DNA from: CAZNRY01 sp964575675
GTDB taxonomy: Bacteria > Eisenbacteria > RBG-16-71-46 > CAIMUX01 > VGJL01
Assembly: GCA_964575675.1 (NCBI GenBank)
Contig: CAZNRY010000118.1
Coordinates: forward strand, 1-12,999
DNA: 12,999 bases
Direction: 5' to 3'
This document shows, piece by piece, positions 1-7,634 of this stretch. The position numbers and the translations under genes were made by a program. The first letter of the stretch is position 1. Each line of letters begins with the position of its first letter. Under the pieces are notes generated by a model. The model worked only from the letters and a program-made list of their open reading frames with translations. It had not been told where the DNA came from and made no database searches.

Positions 1-128
1 CTCCCCGACTCGGGTGTTGCATGCGCGGACCTCCATCCGTCAGTTGGGCGCGATTCTGGGGCCGTTTGGGCCCTCTCGCCAGCGCCAAAAGCCCCCGCGC
101 AGGAGACGATCCACCGGGGAATCGGATC

Positions 129-157
129 TTGGGTGACGGCCCCGAACGGAGTACAAT
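129..157 (+). promoter_or_regulatory. Candidate sigma70-type promoter for the M36-like protease
   Basis: A TTGGGT box (129-134) is followed after exactly 17 nt by TACAAT (152-157), a 5/6 match to the -10 consensus. Transcription would start near 163 and leave a leader of about 80 nt before the ATG at 242. The -35 box is weak (TTG plus three mismatches), so this is a plausible but unproven promoter. The rest of 1-241 holds frames that run open to the left edge, but none has a recognisable product. Confidence 0.4.
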
Positions 158-231
158 GGAGGGAGTTAGTGTCGCCCGTAGACGTGACTGGAGCCGATCG
201 GGCGCCGTCGTGATGCATATCTACGCAACAT

Positions 232-236
232 GGAGG
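232..236 (+). promoter_or_regulatory. Shine-Dalgarno that sets the start of the M36-like protease
   Basis: GGAGG lies 5 nt before the ATG at 242. It overlaps the sequence just after the alternative in-frame ATG at 230, which itself has no comparable site. This favours translation from 242, which also puts a basic residue and a hydrophobic signal sequence directly at the N terminus. Confidence 0.65.
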
Positions 237-241
237 AACAG

Positions 242-2539
242 ATGGCCTCATCCGCGAAGTGGACGGGAATCGTCCTGTTGCTCGGCTGTTGTCTTGCCCA
301 ACCCGCCGCGGCGCTCAAAGCGCCCGCGGTCGACACGTCTGCCCCCGGCCCGCGCGTCTGGCAGATCGCGGATCAAACCGATCCCCTCGATCCGGTGCCG
401 AACGGTTTCGTGAATCGTTCGAGCGGGGTCCTCGCCTCGCTCACCGCGCAGCATGACGGCCCATACGCCGGCGCGCCGGAGCAGGCGGCCCGCGCCTATC
501 TAGCCGATCGCGCGGGGCAGTTCGGCTTGGGCAGGATGGGGACCGACCTCCTCCTCCAAGGGGTGCAGAGTGTCCCGGGCGGAACGCATGTCCGCTTCAA
601 TCAGGCGATCGGATCCGTTCCCGTCTGGCGCGCCGATCTCGTGGTTTCCATGGATGCCGACGGCCGCTACGTCGAGGCCGTTCACTCCGGGTACGACCCC
701 ATCCTCGCGCGCGCTTCCGTCCCGACGTCTGCGTCGATCGACGCGGAGCAGGCCCGGAAAATCGCGATCGATGCGCTCGGGATCGCCGGTGAGCCGAAGT
801 TCTTGGGCGAACCTCCCGCTCCCGCCCTCTGGATCCTCCGCGATCAGGACCGTGTGGGCACGCCGGCGAACCTCGCCTGGCGCGTCTCGATCCCGGTGGA
901 TCAGCCCCTGGGGGACTGGGAGGTTTTTGTCGACGCCATCGACGGGACGATCCTCCGCCTCATTGATCAGGCGCTCTACACCGACGGCGCGGGGTATGTC
1001 TTCGATCCCGATCCGCTCACGACCGCTCGCGTCGCCTACGGCGGCAATTATTCGGACCTGAGCGACGCCGACACGGCGGAGCTGACCGCCCAGCGCGTCA
1101 TGAAGACGCTTCCCGAGCTGACGCTGGTCAGCGGGCTCTACTACTTGAGGGGCCCGTGGTGCTACATCGATGAGTTCGAGTTGCCGACGTCGGCTCCGGT
1201 CTCGAATGCCGACCCCAACGCCTTCACCTACACGCGCAATCAGCAGGGGTTCGAGGATGTCCTCGTTTACTGGCACATCGACAACAACCAGAGGTACATC
1301 CAGTCGCTCGGGTTCAGCACGATCCAGCACGCCTCGATCCACATCGACACGCACGGCCTGAGCGGCGCCGACAACAGCCACTACATCCCGAGCACGAACA
1401 GGATCGCCTTTGGCGAGGGCGGGGTCGACGATGCCGAGGACGCCGACGTCGTGCTCCACGAGTACGGCCACGCGATCCAGAGCTCCACCGTTCCCGGATG
1501 GGGCGGGGGCCACGAGGCATCGATGGGAGAGGGCTTCGGCGACTACTGGGCGACGAGCTACTCGGCCAGCGTCTCCGATTACCGCCAGGAGTGGGTCTTC
1601 AACTGGGACGGGCATAACCCCTTCTGGCCGGGACGGGTCGTGAACTCGACGACGACCTACACGAGCTGGGGAGGCGACATCTATGCGAACGGTACGATCT
1701 GGGCCTCCTGTTTGACCATGATCCGCCAGGAGATCGGCCGGACGGCGTGCGACACCGACGTCCTGAAGCACCACTTCTACATGGGAACGACCGCGACCGC
1801 GCCCCAGGCGGCCGGCTACATGATGACGGCCGACAAGGCGCTCTATGGCGGGCTCCACGCGGGCAGCATCGATTACTGGTTCACCGCGCGAAACTTCCAC
1901 TCCGCATCGGCGTATGACGTTCCGACCTTGACCCACACACCGCTGGCGGACCAGACGGGGGCCGGGCCCTATCCGATCACCGTGACAATCGCATCGACGA
2001 GCGCGATCGTCGCCGGCTCGGTCAAGGCGATGTACGGGACCGGAACCGCCTTCGACCAGGAACTCGTCTTGAGCCCGACCGGAAATCCCAACGAGTGGGG
2101 CGGCGACATGCCCGACGGGGGCGGGAGCGTCACGATCCGCTACTACATCATCGCCGACAACGTGGCGACATGGCGCGGGGCAAGCCCACGCGGCGCGGAG
2201 TACCTCTACCACGACTACATCGTCGGCCCTCTCGCGGCGGTTGAGGAACTGGGGGGCGCCCGCAGCCTCGCGCTCCTCCCCGCGAGCCCGAACCCCTTCA
2301 GCGCGCGGACCACTCTGCGCTTCGACCTCCCGACCGCGGGTTCGGTCGATCTTTCGATCTACGACCTGGCGGGACGGTTGGTGCGCACCCTGGAGAGCGG
2401 CTCCGTCGTCGCGGGACGTCATTCTTACGTCTGGGACGGCCTCGATTCCGCGGGCCGGACTGTCACGAGCGGGATTTACTTCGCCCGCTTCTCGGCGCAA
2501 GGACAGAGCTTCTCGAAGAAGATCCTGTTGACCAGGTAG
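242..2539 (+). CDS. Secreted M36/fungalysin-like zinc metalloprotease with C-terminal FlgD-like (T9SS-type) domain
   Basis: The predicted product is a 765-residue exported protease. A signal peptide spans about residues 1-25 (short basic start, IVLLLGCCL core, A-rich cleavage region). Residues about 45-235 look like an FTP/PepSY-type inhibitory propeptide. The catalytic domain has the gluzincin motif HEYGH (H406, E407, H410), and GEGFGD supplies the likely third zinc ligand E430 and D434, spaced as in fungalysins. An Ig-like linker (about 565-670) follows. Residues 675-765 form a FlgD-like / type IX sorting-style domain with PNPF, YDLAGR, VWDG and SGIYF landmarks and a basic end. It probably hydrolyses extracellular protein. 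The start at 242 rests on GGAGG 5 nt upstream; the alternative ATG at 230 adds four residues. The gene stands alone, with a likely promoter at 129-157 and a terminator at 2566-2603. The domain order and zinc site are seen; the M36 assignment over another MA-clan family is inferred. Confidence 0.88.
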   Translation: MASSAKWTGIVLLLGCCLAQPAAALKAPAVDTSAPGPRVWQIADQTDPLDPVPNGFVNRSSGVLASLTAQHDGPYAGAPEQAARAYLADRAGQFGLGRMGTDLLLQGVQSVPGGTHVRFNQAIGSVPVWRADLVVSMDADGRYVEAVHSGYDPILARASVPTSASIDAEQARKIAIDALGIAGEPKFLGEPPAPALWILRDQDRVGTPANLAWRVSIPVDQPLGDWEVFVDAIDGTILRLIDQALYTDGAGYVFDPDPLTTARVAYGGNYSDLSDADTAELTAQRVMKTLPELTLVSGLYYLRGPWCYIDEFELPTSAPVSNADPNAFTYTRNQQGFEDVLVYWHIDNNQRYIQSLGFSTIQHASIHIDTHGLSGADNSHYIPSTNRIAFGEGGVDDAEDADVVLHEYGHAIQSSTVPGWGGGHEASMGEGFGDYWATSYSASVSDYRQEWVFNWDGHNPFWPGRVVNSTTTYTSWGGDIYANGTIWASCLTMIRQEIGRTACDTDVLKHHFYMGTTATAPQAAGYMMTADKALYGGLHAGSIDYWFTARNFHSASAYDVPTLTHTPLADQTGAGPYPITVTIASTSAIVAGSVKAMYGTGTAFDQELVLSPTGNPNEWGGDMPDGGGSVTIRYYIIADNVATWRGASPRGAEYLYHDYIVGPLAAVEELGGARSLALLPASPNPFSARTTLRFDLPTAGSVDLSIYDLAGRLVRTLESGSVVAGRHSYVWDGLDSAGRTVTSGIYFARFSAQGQSFSKKILLTR

Positions 2540-2565
2540 AGTTCGGGCCGAGGCCCGATGCACGG

Positions 2566-2603
2566 ACGGCGCGTTCCGGTGAGACCGGGCGCGCCGTTTC
2601 TTT
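2566..2603 (+). terminator. Rho-independent terminator of the M36-like protease gene
   Basis: ACGGCGCG (2566-2573) pairs perfectly with CGCGCCGT (2590-2597). Inside it, CCGGT (2576-2580) pairs with ACCGG (2584-2588) around a GAG loop, so the two stems stack with a small internal loop. TTTCTTT (2597-2603) follows directly. The T-tract lies only on the plus-strand side, so the terminator serves the protease. It sits in the 92-nt gap before the convergent oxidase gene and gives that gene no T-tract. A separate 7-bp inverted repeat (TCGGGCC / GGCCCGA, 2543-2558) lies just upstream without a T-tract. Confidence 0.85.
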
Positions 2604-2631
2604 CCAGCCGCAGAGAGTCCGGCCGCGGCGG

Positions 2632-4065
2632 CTACTCGAAGATGTTTCCGGGAGCGAGGATCCCGGCGGGGTCGAGCGATCGCTTGACGGAGCGCATCGC
2701 CTCGACGACCCACGCGGGGTACTGGTAGCGGAGATACTCGCGCTTGATCTTCCCGACGCCGTGCTCTGCCGTGACGGTCCCCCCCATCTCGATCGCCATG
2801 CGCGCCATTCGGTGGGTCGCATCACGGGCCCGCTCGAGCGATCCGGGATCCTCGGCGAGCAGATTGAAGTGGGGATGCCCGTTGCCGACGTGCCCGTACC
2901 GGATGAAGAACCCCCCGAAGACCTCCTCGGCAATCCCCGTCGCCTCCTCGACCGCGCGCGGCATGAGATCGATCGGCACAGCCCAGTCGGTGCTGAGCTT
3001 GCGCCCTCCCGCTGCGCGAGCGCGCTGGCCGCGTTCGTTCATCTCGGTCGGCAGGGCGTGCCGGAGCTTGCGCAGCTCGCCCTTGCGATCGTCGGTCGTC
3101 GCAACGATCGTCTCGTCCGCCATCGTGGACCGCTCCTCCAGGAGCCGGTACCAAGCCTCGAACGCCGTGTCCTCCATCCCCTCCTCGCATTCCTGCTCGA
3201 AGAAGATCGCGGCTCGCGCGTCCGCAGGGATGTTCAGCCTTCCCGCCGTCGGGCGGATCAGATCCAGGGACCCCGCGTCGAACAGCTCGAGGCATCGGGG
3301 CGCGAGCCGGGCCGGCCGCGCTACCGAGCCCCCCGGCGAATCGAAGCCGCCCGCCCTGCGGCCCGCCCGGTCAGCTTCCAGAACGAAGGCAAGCGCGTCG
3401 GGGAGCGTACGGAAAAACGCCATCCCCGCGAAGAAGGCCGGTGGCTCGGGTCTCAGGACGACCGTCACGCGCGTCAGGATCGCGAGCGTCCCCTCGCTTC
3501 CGACCAGGAGGTCGACCGGGTCCTGGAAGCCGAAGTATCCGGTCGTGTTCTTGCTCGCGCGGCTGCGTTCGAGCTCCGCGACTCGGCCGTCGCCCAAGAC
3601 CGCGCGCAGGGCGCGCACGTAAGGCCGGGTCGCGCCGTAGAGGTAGGTGCGGGAGCCGCTCGCATTGGCCATCACGCTGCCGCCGACCGTGCACTCATCC
3701 TCGCTCGTGGGATCGGGAGGGTAGAAGAGGCCCGTGCCGCGCAACGAGCGTTTGAACTCACCCAGATTCACCCCGGGCTCAAGAATCGCCAGGCGATTCT
3801 TCTGGTCGATGTCGACCACGCGTACCATTCGTTCGAGACTGAGCGCAACGCCCCCAAACGCAAGCGGACCTGCGACCGTGCTGGACCTTAGTCCCTGCGG
3901 GGTCAAGGGAATCGCGTGCGCGCCGCAGTGCCGGACGATTCCCACGATCTCGCTCTCATCGGCGGGGCGCGCGACCGCATCGGGCACAGCGATCAGACCC
4001 GACGCGTCTTCCGAGTAGGCATGTCTGACGGACAGATCCGTCGTCCAGAGAGGATGATCGTCCAT
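2632..4065 (-). CDS. FAD-linked oxidase, glycolate oxidase GlcD / D-lactate dehydrogenase family
   Basis: The 477-residue product fits the PCMH-type FAD-binding_4 plus FAD-oxidase C-terminal architecture that oxidises 2-hydroxyacids such as glycolate or D-lactate. Seen features are the FAD domain at about 30-205 (PDPTSEDECTVGGSVMANA at 117-135, LVGSEGTLAI at 187-196), the substrate-domain motif GHVGNGHPHFN (391-401) and the C-terminal AEHGVGKIKRE (433-443), which usually packs on the flavin, ending in PAGILAPGNIF. The usual RGxGT-type phosphate loop is replaced by TPQGLRSSTVAGP (55-67). The ATG at 4065 is preceded by GGAGG at 5 nt; the frame stays open further upstream only as a shadow over the exporter. 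There are no cysteine clusters and no glcE or glcF neighbour, so the electron acceptor is unknown. The gene lies 134 nt after the exporter, and a weak possible -10 (TATCCT, 4166-4171) in that gap could give it its own transcript. The exact substrate cannot be told. Confidence 0.85.
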   Translation of the reverse strand: MDDHPLWTTDLSVRHAYSEDASGLIAVPDAVARPADESEIVGIVRHCGAHAIPLTPQGLRSSTVAGPLAFGGVALSLERMVRVVDIDQKNRLAILEPGVNLGEFKRSLRGTGLFYPPDPTSEDECTVGGSVMANASGSRTYLYGATRPYVRALRAVLGDGRVAELERSRASKNTTGYFGFQDPVDLLVGSEGTLAILTRVTVVLRPEPPAFFAGMAFFRTLPDALAFVLEADRAGRRAGGFDSPGGSVARPARLAPRCLELFDAGSLDLIRPTAGRLNIPADARAAIFFEQECEEGMEDTAFEAWYRLLEERSTMADETIVATTDDRKGELRKLRHALPTEMNERGQRARAAGGRKLSTDWAVPIDLMPRAVEEATGIAEEVFGGFFIRYGHVGNGHPHFNLLAEDPGSLERARDATHRMARMAIEMGGTVTAEHGVGKIKREYLRYQYPAWVVEAMRSVKRSLDPAGILAPGNIFE

Positions 4066-4070
4066 GCTCT

Positions 4071-4075
4071 CCTCC
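4071..4075 (-). promoter_or_regulatory. Shine-Dalgarno that sets the start of the FAD-linked oxidase
   Basis: On the minus strand GGAGG lies 5 nt before the ATG at 4065. It decides the start, because the reading frame remains open for another 273 codons upstream across the exporter gene. Confidence 0.7.
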
Positions 4076-4199
4076 GTTGAGTGTCGCAGTGAGGCCCGGC
4101 CGGCGGCCGGAGGGGCGCTGCCCAGCGGTCCGTCTCCTCCCGCTCGCGGGCGCCGATCCATCCACAGGATAGCCGATCCGAGGGCCGGATCGACCCGCG

Positions 4200-5099
4200 T
4201 CAGCCGAGCATCACGAGCGCGACCCCCGCGACGGCCGCAATCGTTCCGAACCACCCCCACACCCTCATCCGCTCGCCCAGAAAGACGACGCTCAGCGGAG
4301 CAACGAAGAGGGGAGACATTCCGGTGAGCGCCGCAGCGACCGCAGGATCCGAGAACCGAATGGCCACTTGAAAGAGAAAGAATCCAAGGAAGCTCCCCAT
4401 CAACGCCGCTGGAAGGATCCGCCCGAGCGAGGGTGGGCGAAGGGCGTGGCGGACCGTCGCGAGGAACTGCCCGTGGGCGAGCTCGAGGATGAGGATCCCG
4501 ACGACGCCCGCGAAGATGCGAATCGTGCTCGCCTGAAGAATGCTCGCATCCCGGAGGCCGCGCTTGGTCATGATGATCCCGATCGCCTGGCAGAGCGCGG
4601 AGGCGACCGCGAAGAGAAGTCCGGCGCGGGCATGTCCGGGTCTGACGGTCCCGGCAGGCCGCTCGCGCAGCACGAGAACGAGACCACCCAGAACGCAGGC
4701 GACGCCGAGGGCCGCGACCGCTCCGGGCAATCTCTCGCCCGTCGCCAGGGATAAGCCCGCGGTGAAGATCGGCGCCAGGCACTGAATCAGCATCGTGCGC
4801 CGGGCGCCAATCCGGCTCAGACTCGCGAAGTACGCGGTATCGCCGAGCGACATTCCGATCACGCCGCTCGCAAGAAGGATCCACATCGATCCGGAACCGA
4901 CACCCGCGAGCGGAGGGTGCGGGCCGCCTGCGAGCAAGGCGATGGCGAAGAGGGGCAGGCAGAGCCCCGTCTTGAAGAGGTTCATCGCCTGCGGCCAGCT
5001 CACGGCCATCTGACGCGTCCAGATCGTCGTGGAAACCGCCCAGAGCGCCGCCGCGCCGAGCGCAGCAATCGCTCCCATGGGCACTGCCGGACCGCTCAC
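4200..5099 (-). CDS. EamA/DMT-superfamily membrane transporter
   Basis: This hydrophobic 299-residue protein has the length and internal duplication of ten-helix EamA (drug/metabolite transporter) carriers. The two repeats span about residues 9-146 and 158-298. Each carries the family's short GER signature between its last helices (GERLPG near 121, GERMRV near 275), and each begins with an A/L/W-rich helix (ALGAAALWAVST near 13). It should act in the inner membrane as a permease or exporter; members move amino acids, metabolites or drugs, and the substrate cannot be read from sequence. The start is a GTG at 5099 without a strong Shine-Dalgarno; an in-frame GTG at 5084 or ATG at 5078 (residue 8) would also keep the first helix intact. 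The gene lies 34 nt after era and is probably in the same transcript as hutH and era. Confidence 0.88.
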   Translation of the reverse strand: MSGPAVPMGAIAALGAAALWAVSTTIWTRQMAVSWPQAMNLFKTGLCLPLFAIALLAGGPHPPLAGVGSGSMWILLASGVIGMSLGDTAYFASLSRIGARRTMLIQCLAPIFTAGLSLATGERLPGAVAALGVACVLGGLVLVLRERPAGTVRPGHARAGLLFAVASALCQAIGIIMTKRGLRDASILQASTIRIFAGVVGILILELAHGQFLATVRHALRPPSLGRILPAALMGSFLGFFLFQVAIRFSDPAVAAALTGMSPLFVAPLSVVFLGERMRVWGWFGTIAAVAGVALVMLG

Positions 5100-5133
5100 G
5101 ACCGCGTAAGGCGGGAGGCGTCCGCGGGTGGCG

Positions 5134-6021
5134 TCATGTCCGGTAGCCGAGGCGGCGCAGAGCCGCCTCGTCGCGCCGCCACTTCGGCGCGACCTTGACC
5201 CGCAGATCCAGGTAAACCGGGCGCCCGAGGAACTGCTCGATCGACGCGCGCGCCGCCTCGCCCAACGCGCGGATCGCTTGCCCGTGGCGGCCGATCACGA
5301 TCCCCTTCTGAGAATTCGACTCGACGAAAAGAACAGCCTCGATGTAGTCCTTCGATTCCGGCCTCTCCTTGAACTCCGTGAGCTCGACCTCGATCGAGTA
5401 AGGGATCTCCTCCTGAAACCGGAGGAACGCCTGTTCGCGGATCATCTCGCCGACGAAGAAGCGCTCGGGTTGCTCGGTTAGTTGATCCTCCGGATAGAAG
5501 GCCGGCCCCTCGTCGAGGAACGAAATGATGACGGAGAGCAGCCGGTCGACTCCCTCCCCCGTCAGGGCTGAGATCGGGACAATTTCCGCGAAGAGCCCCG
5601 TTTCGGAGATCGATTGCAGCAGGGGAATCATCTCATCGCGGCGCCGCAGCAGATCGATCTTGTTCAGGACCGCAATCCGCTTGCCCTCGAATCTCCCGGC
5701 ACGATCCGAGATCCCGAGCCGCTCGGGCCGCACCGCCCCGGCGTCCAGGAGCACGACCGCGAGATCTGCGTCGGTGAGGACCTCGCCAACCGTCCGCATC
5801 AGGGCCTCCTGGAGCGGATATTTCGGATCGATAATCCCCGGGGTGTCGAGGAGGACGATCTGGTACCCCTCGCCCGTCACGATCCCGAGGGTTCGGCGGC
5901 GCGTCGTCTGCGGCTTGGGACTCACGATCCCAAGCCGCGAACGGACGATTTGATTCAGGAGCGTCGACTTCCCTGCGTTCGGGGGCCCGACCAGGGCGAC
6001 GTAACCGCTCCTATGAATCAC
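5134..6021 (-). CDS. era: GTPase Era, 30S ribosome assembly factor
   Basis: The 295-residue product has the full Era layout. Era binds the 3' end of 16S rRNA and helps mature the 30S subunit at the membrane-cytoplasm interface. G1 is GPPNAGKST (12-20), the Era-type G2 region PQTTRRRT lies at 37-44, G3 is DTPG (59-62), G4 is NKID (120-123) and G5 is SAL (151-153). A type-II KH RNA-binding domain closes the protein, with the GRHG loop at 244-247 and a basic tail (KWRRDEAALRRLGY). The start is a GTG at 6021 that overlaps the TGA of hutH as GTGA, so translation is probably coupled; no later methionine would keep the P-loop. G1 reads GPPNAGKS rather than the more familiar GRPNVGKS, which is still compatible with nucleotide binding. 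Identification is firm. Confidence 0.97.
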   Translation of the reverse strand: MIHRSGYVALVGPPNAGKSTLLNQIVRSRLGIVSPKPQTTRRRTLGIVTGEGYQIVLLDTPGIIDPKYPLQEALMRTVGEVLTDADLAVVLLDAGAVRPERLGISDRAGRFEGKRIAVLNKIDLLRRRDEMIPLLQSISETGLFAEIVPISALTGEGVDRLLSVIISFLDEGPAFYPEDQLTEQPERFFVGEMIREQAFLRFQEEIPYSIEVELTEFKERPESKDYIEAVLFVESNSQKGIVIGRHGQAIRALGEAARASIEQFLGRPVYLDLRVKVAPKWRRDEAALRRLGYRT

Positions 6022-7547
6022 GCGAGCTTCCCGACAGTTTTCTCTACCTCGGCGAGGATCTCCCCCGACTCAACTAGCGCGGCCATCCGGTTGTTGTCGC
6101 CGTAGAGCGGGCGATCCTCCTCGAGGAACGCGACGTGCTTGCGGATTACCTCGTAGGCGGCCTCGGTTCCCTTCCCCGCCCGGAGTGGGCGGCGGAAGTC
6201 CATCGCCTGCGCCGCCGCCATCATCTCGATTCCCAGGATGGCCCGCGCGTTCTTCAAGATCTGCTTCGACTTGAGCGTCGTGGTCATCCCCATCGAGACA
6301 AAGTCTTCCTGATCCGCCGCCGCGGGGATCGATCCCGTCGCCGCCGGATGGGAGAGGATCCGGTTCTCGCAACAGAGCGCCCCCGCCGTGTACTGGGAGA
6401 GCATAAGCCCGGAGAACATGCCGGCCCCCTTCGTCAGAAACGCGGGCAGGCCGCAGCTCAGATTGCGGTTGAGGAGTCGGTTCAGCCTGCGTTCGGAGAG
6501 GACCGCGACGGTCGTGACCGCCATCCCCAACATCTCGAGACCAAAGGCCATCGGGGTCCCCTGGAAATTGGCGCCAGTGAGATAGGTGCCGCCGTCGTCG
6601 TCGGGAAAGAAGATCGGGTTGTCGCCCACCCCGTTCAGCTCGATCTCGATCTGGGAACGGGTGTACTTCAGCGCATCGCGCGCGGCGCCTGCGACTTGGG
6701 GCGAGCTGCGTAGGGAGTAGGCGTCCTGCACCTTCTTGCCCTTCTGCTTCAGCATCTCGCTGTCCGACGTGATCAAACGGACGTTCGCCGCGACCTCTTG
6801 CGCGCCCGGGAAACCCCGGACCCGGTGGATCCGCTCGTCGTAGGCGGCCATGTTGGCGTTGACGACCTCGAGGGTCATTGCGACAGCGATGTCATGGTGC
6901 CGCAGCCACTCGAGGGCCTCGACGACCTCAAGGGCGCCCATCCCGGTGATGCAGTTGCTCCCGTTGATCGACGCGAGACCATCGCGCGCCTCGAACCGCT
7001 GCACCGGGATTCCCGCCTTCTCCATCGCGGCGCGGGCATCCATGCGCTCCCCCTTGTAGAACGCCTCCCCCTCGCCGATCAGGACGAGGGCGAGCTGCGA
7101 CATCGGAGAAAGGTCGCCGCACGCGCCGACCGATCCCTTCTCGCACATGACCGGGGTCACACCGCGATTCAGCATCTCGCGCATCGTTTCGACCAGGATC
7201 GGGCGGATGCCCGAGTGCCCCTGGCTCAGGACCGACATCCGCGACAGGATCGCCGAGCGGGCGTCGGGTATCTGCAGAGGATCGCCGATTCCGGCGGCGT
7301 GGCTATAGACGACGTATTTCTGGAAACGCTCCGTTTGCTCAGGGGTGAGAATCGTCTCCGACAGCTCGCCGATTCCGGTTGTGACCCCGTACATCACGGC
7401 TCGTTCCCGGACCTTGCGCTCGACAAACTCCCTGCAGTGGGCGATCCGAGAGAGGGCGGCATCGGTCAGCTCGACCGGCTCCCCCTGCCTCGCAACGCGG
7501 TGGATATCCTCACAACTCAGCCGACCCTCACCGATGCGAACGCTCAT
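6018..7547 (-). CDS. hutH: Histidine / aromatic amino-acid ammonia-lyase (HutH family) with Ala-Cys-Gly at the MIO site
   Basis: The 509-residue protein is close in length to Pseudomonas putida histidine ammonia-lyase, which releases ammonia from L-histidine to give urocanate in the cytoplasm. Active-site positions line up with that enzyme: Y53 (YGVTTG), H83 (YSHAAGIG), N195 (INGSN), Y277 and R280 in QDAYSLR, F328 (NFQ), and E414 in DQEDFVSMG. H83 and E414 favour histidine over phenylalanine or tyrosine. The cofactor triad, normally Ala-Ser-Gly cyclising to MIO, reads Ala142-Cys143-Gly144 in GSVGACGDLSP; the Cys codon TGC is at 7119-7121. The ATG at 7547 has GGAGG 5 nt upstream and a sigma70-like promoter at 7606-7634. 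The frame extends to 7919 but without coding features. No hutU, hutI or hutG is nearby, so the urocanate route is not shown here and another aromatic substrate is possible. The stop overlaps the era start. Confidence 0.9.
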   Translation of the reverse strand: MSVRIGEGRLSCEDIHRVARQGEPVELTDAALSRIAHCREFVERKVRERAVMYGVTTGIGELSETILTPEQTERFQKYVVYSHAAGIGDPLQIPDARSAILSRMSVLSQGHSGIRPILVETMREMLNRGVTPVMCEKGSVGACGDLSPMSQLALVLIGEGEAFYKGERMDARAAMEKAGIPVQRFEARDGLASINGSNCITGMGALEVVEALEWLRHHDIAVAMTLEVVNANMAAYDERIHRVRGFPGAQEVAANVRLITSDSEMLKQKGKKVQDAYSLRSSPQVAGAARDALKYTRSQIEIELNGVGDNPIFFPDDDGGTYLTGANFQGTPMAFGLEMLGMAVTTVAVLSERRLNRLLNRNLSCGLPAFLTKGAGMFSGLMLSQYTAGALCCENRILSHPAATGSIPAAADQEDFVSMGMTTTLKSKQILKNARAILGIEMMAAAQAMDFRRPLRAGKGTEAAYEVIRKHVAFLEEDRPLYGDNNRMAALVESGEILAEVEKTVGKLA

Positions 7548-7552
7548 CGTAT

Positions 7553-7557
7553 CCTCC
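7553..7557 (-). promoter_or_regulatory. Shine-Dalgarno of hutH
   Basis: Minus-strand GGAGG lies 5 nt before the ATG at 7547. It decides the start, because the frame stays open to 7919. Confidence 0.7.
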
Positions 7558-7605
7558 CCGGCGCGTTGCGCCCCTTCCCCTCCCCAACGGCATGAGATCC
7601 CGATC

Positions 7606-7634
7606 AGGATAGTCCCGGGCAGGGGGAAGGTCAA
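7606..7634 (-). promoter_or_regulatory. Sigma70-like promoter upstream of hutH-era
   Basis: Read on the minus strand, TTGACC (7634-7629, 5/6 to consensus) is followed after exactly 17 nt by TATCCT (7611-7606, 4/6 to consensus). Transcription would begin near 7599 and leave a leader of about 50 nt before hutH. It probably drives hutH, era, the EamA exporter and perhaps the oxidase. No operator or riboswitch is evident in the short leader. Confidence 0.5.

Noticed and set aside
1..241. Frames open to the left edge that could be the end of an upstream gene
   Set aside because: Frames on both strands are open and equally plain in composition; none shows a recognisable domain or a convincing coding bias.
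500..2713. 737-codon open frame on the minus strand under the M36-like protease
   Set aside because: It is antisense to a gene with clear catalytic and signal motifs, is arginine-rich without domains, and arises from high GC at third positions.
2761..3891. 376-codon plus-strand frame opposite the FAD-linked oxidase
   Set aside because: Low-complexity Arg/Ala-rich translation opposite a gene with conserved FAD motifs; a shadow frame.
4066..4199. Inverted repeat CCGGCC/GGCCGG between the exporter and the oxidase as a terminator
   Set aside because: The stem is only 6 bp of pure GC with no T-tract on either strand, so it does not support termination; the gap also has at most a weak -10 box.
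6798..7595. 265-codon plus-strand frame opposite hutH
   Set aside because: Mirror of a strongly conserved gene; Asp/Arg/His-rich without recognisable motifs.
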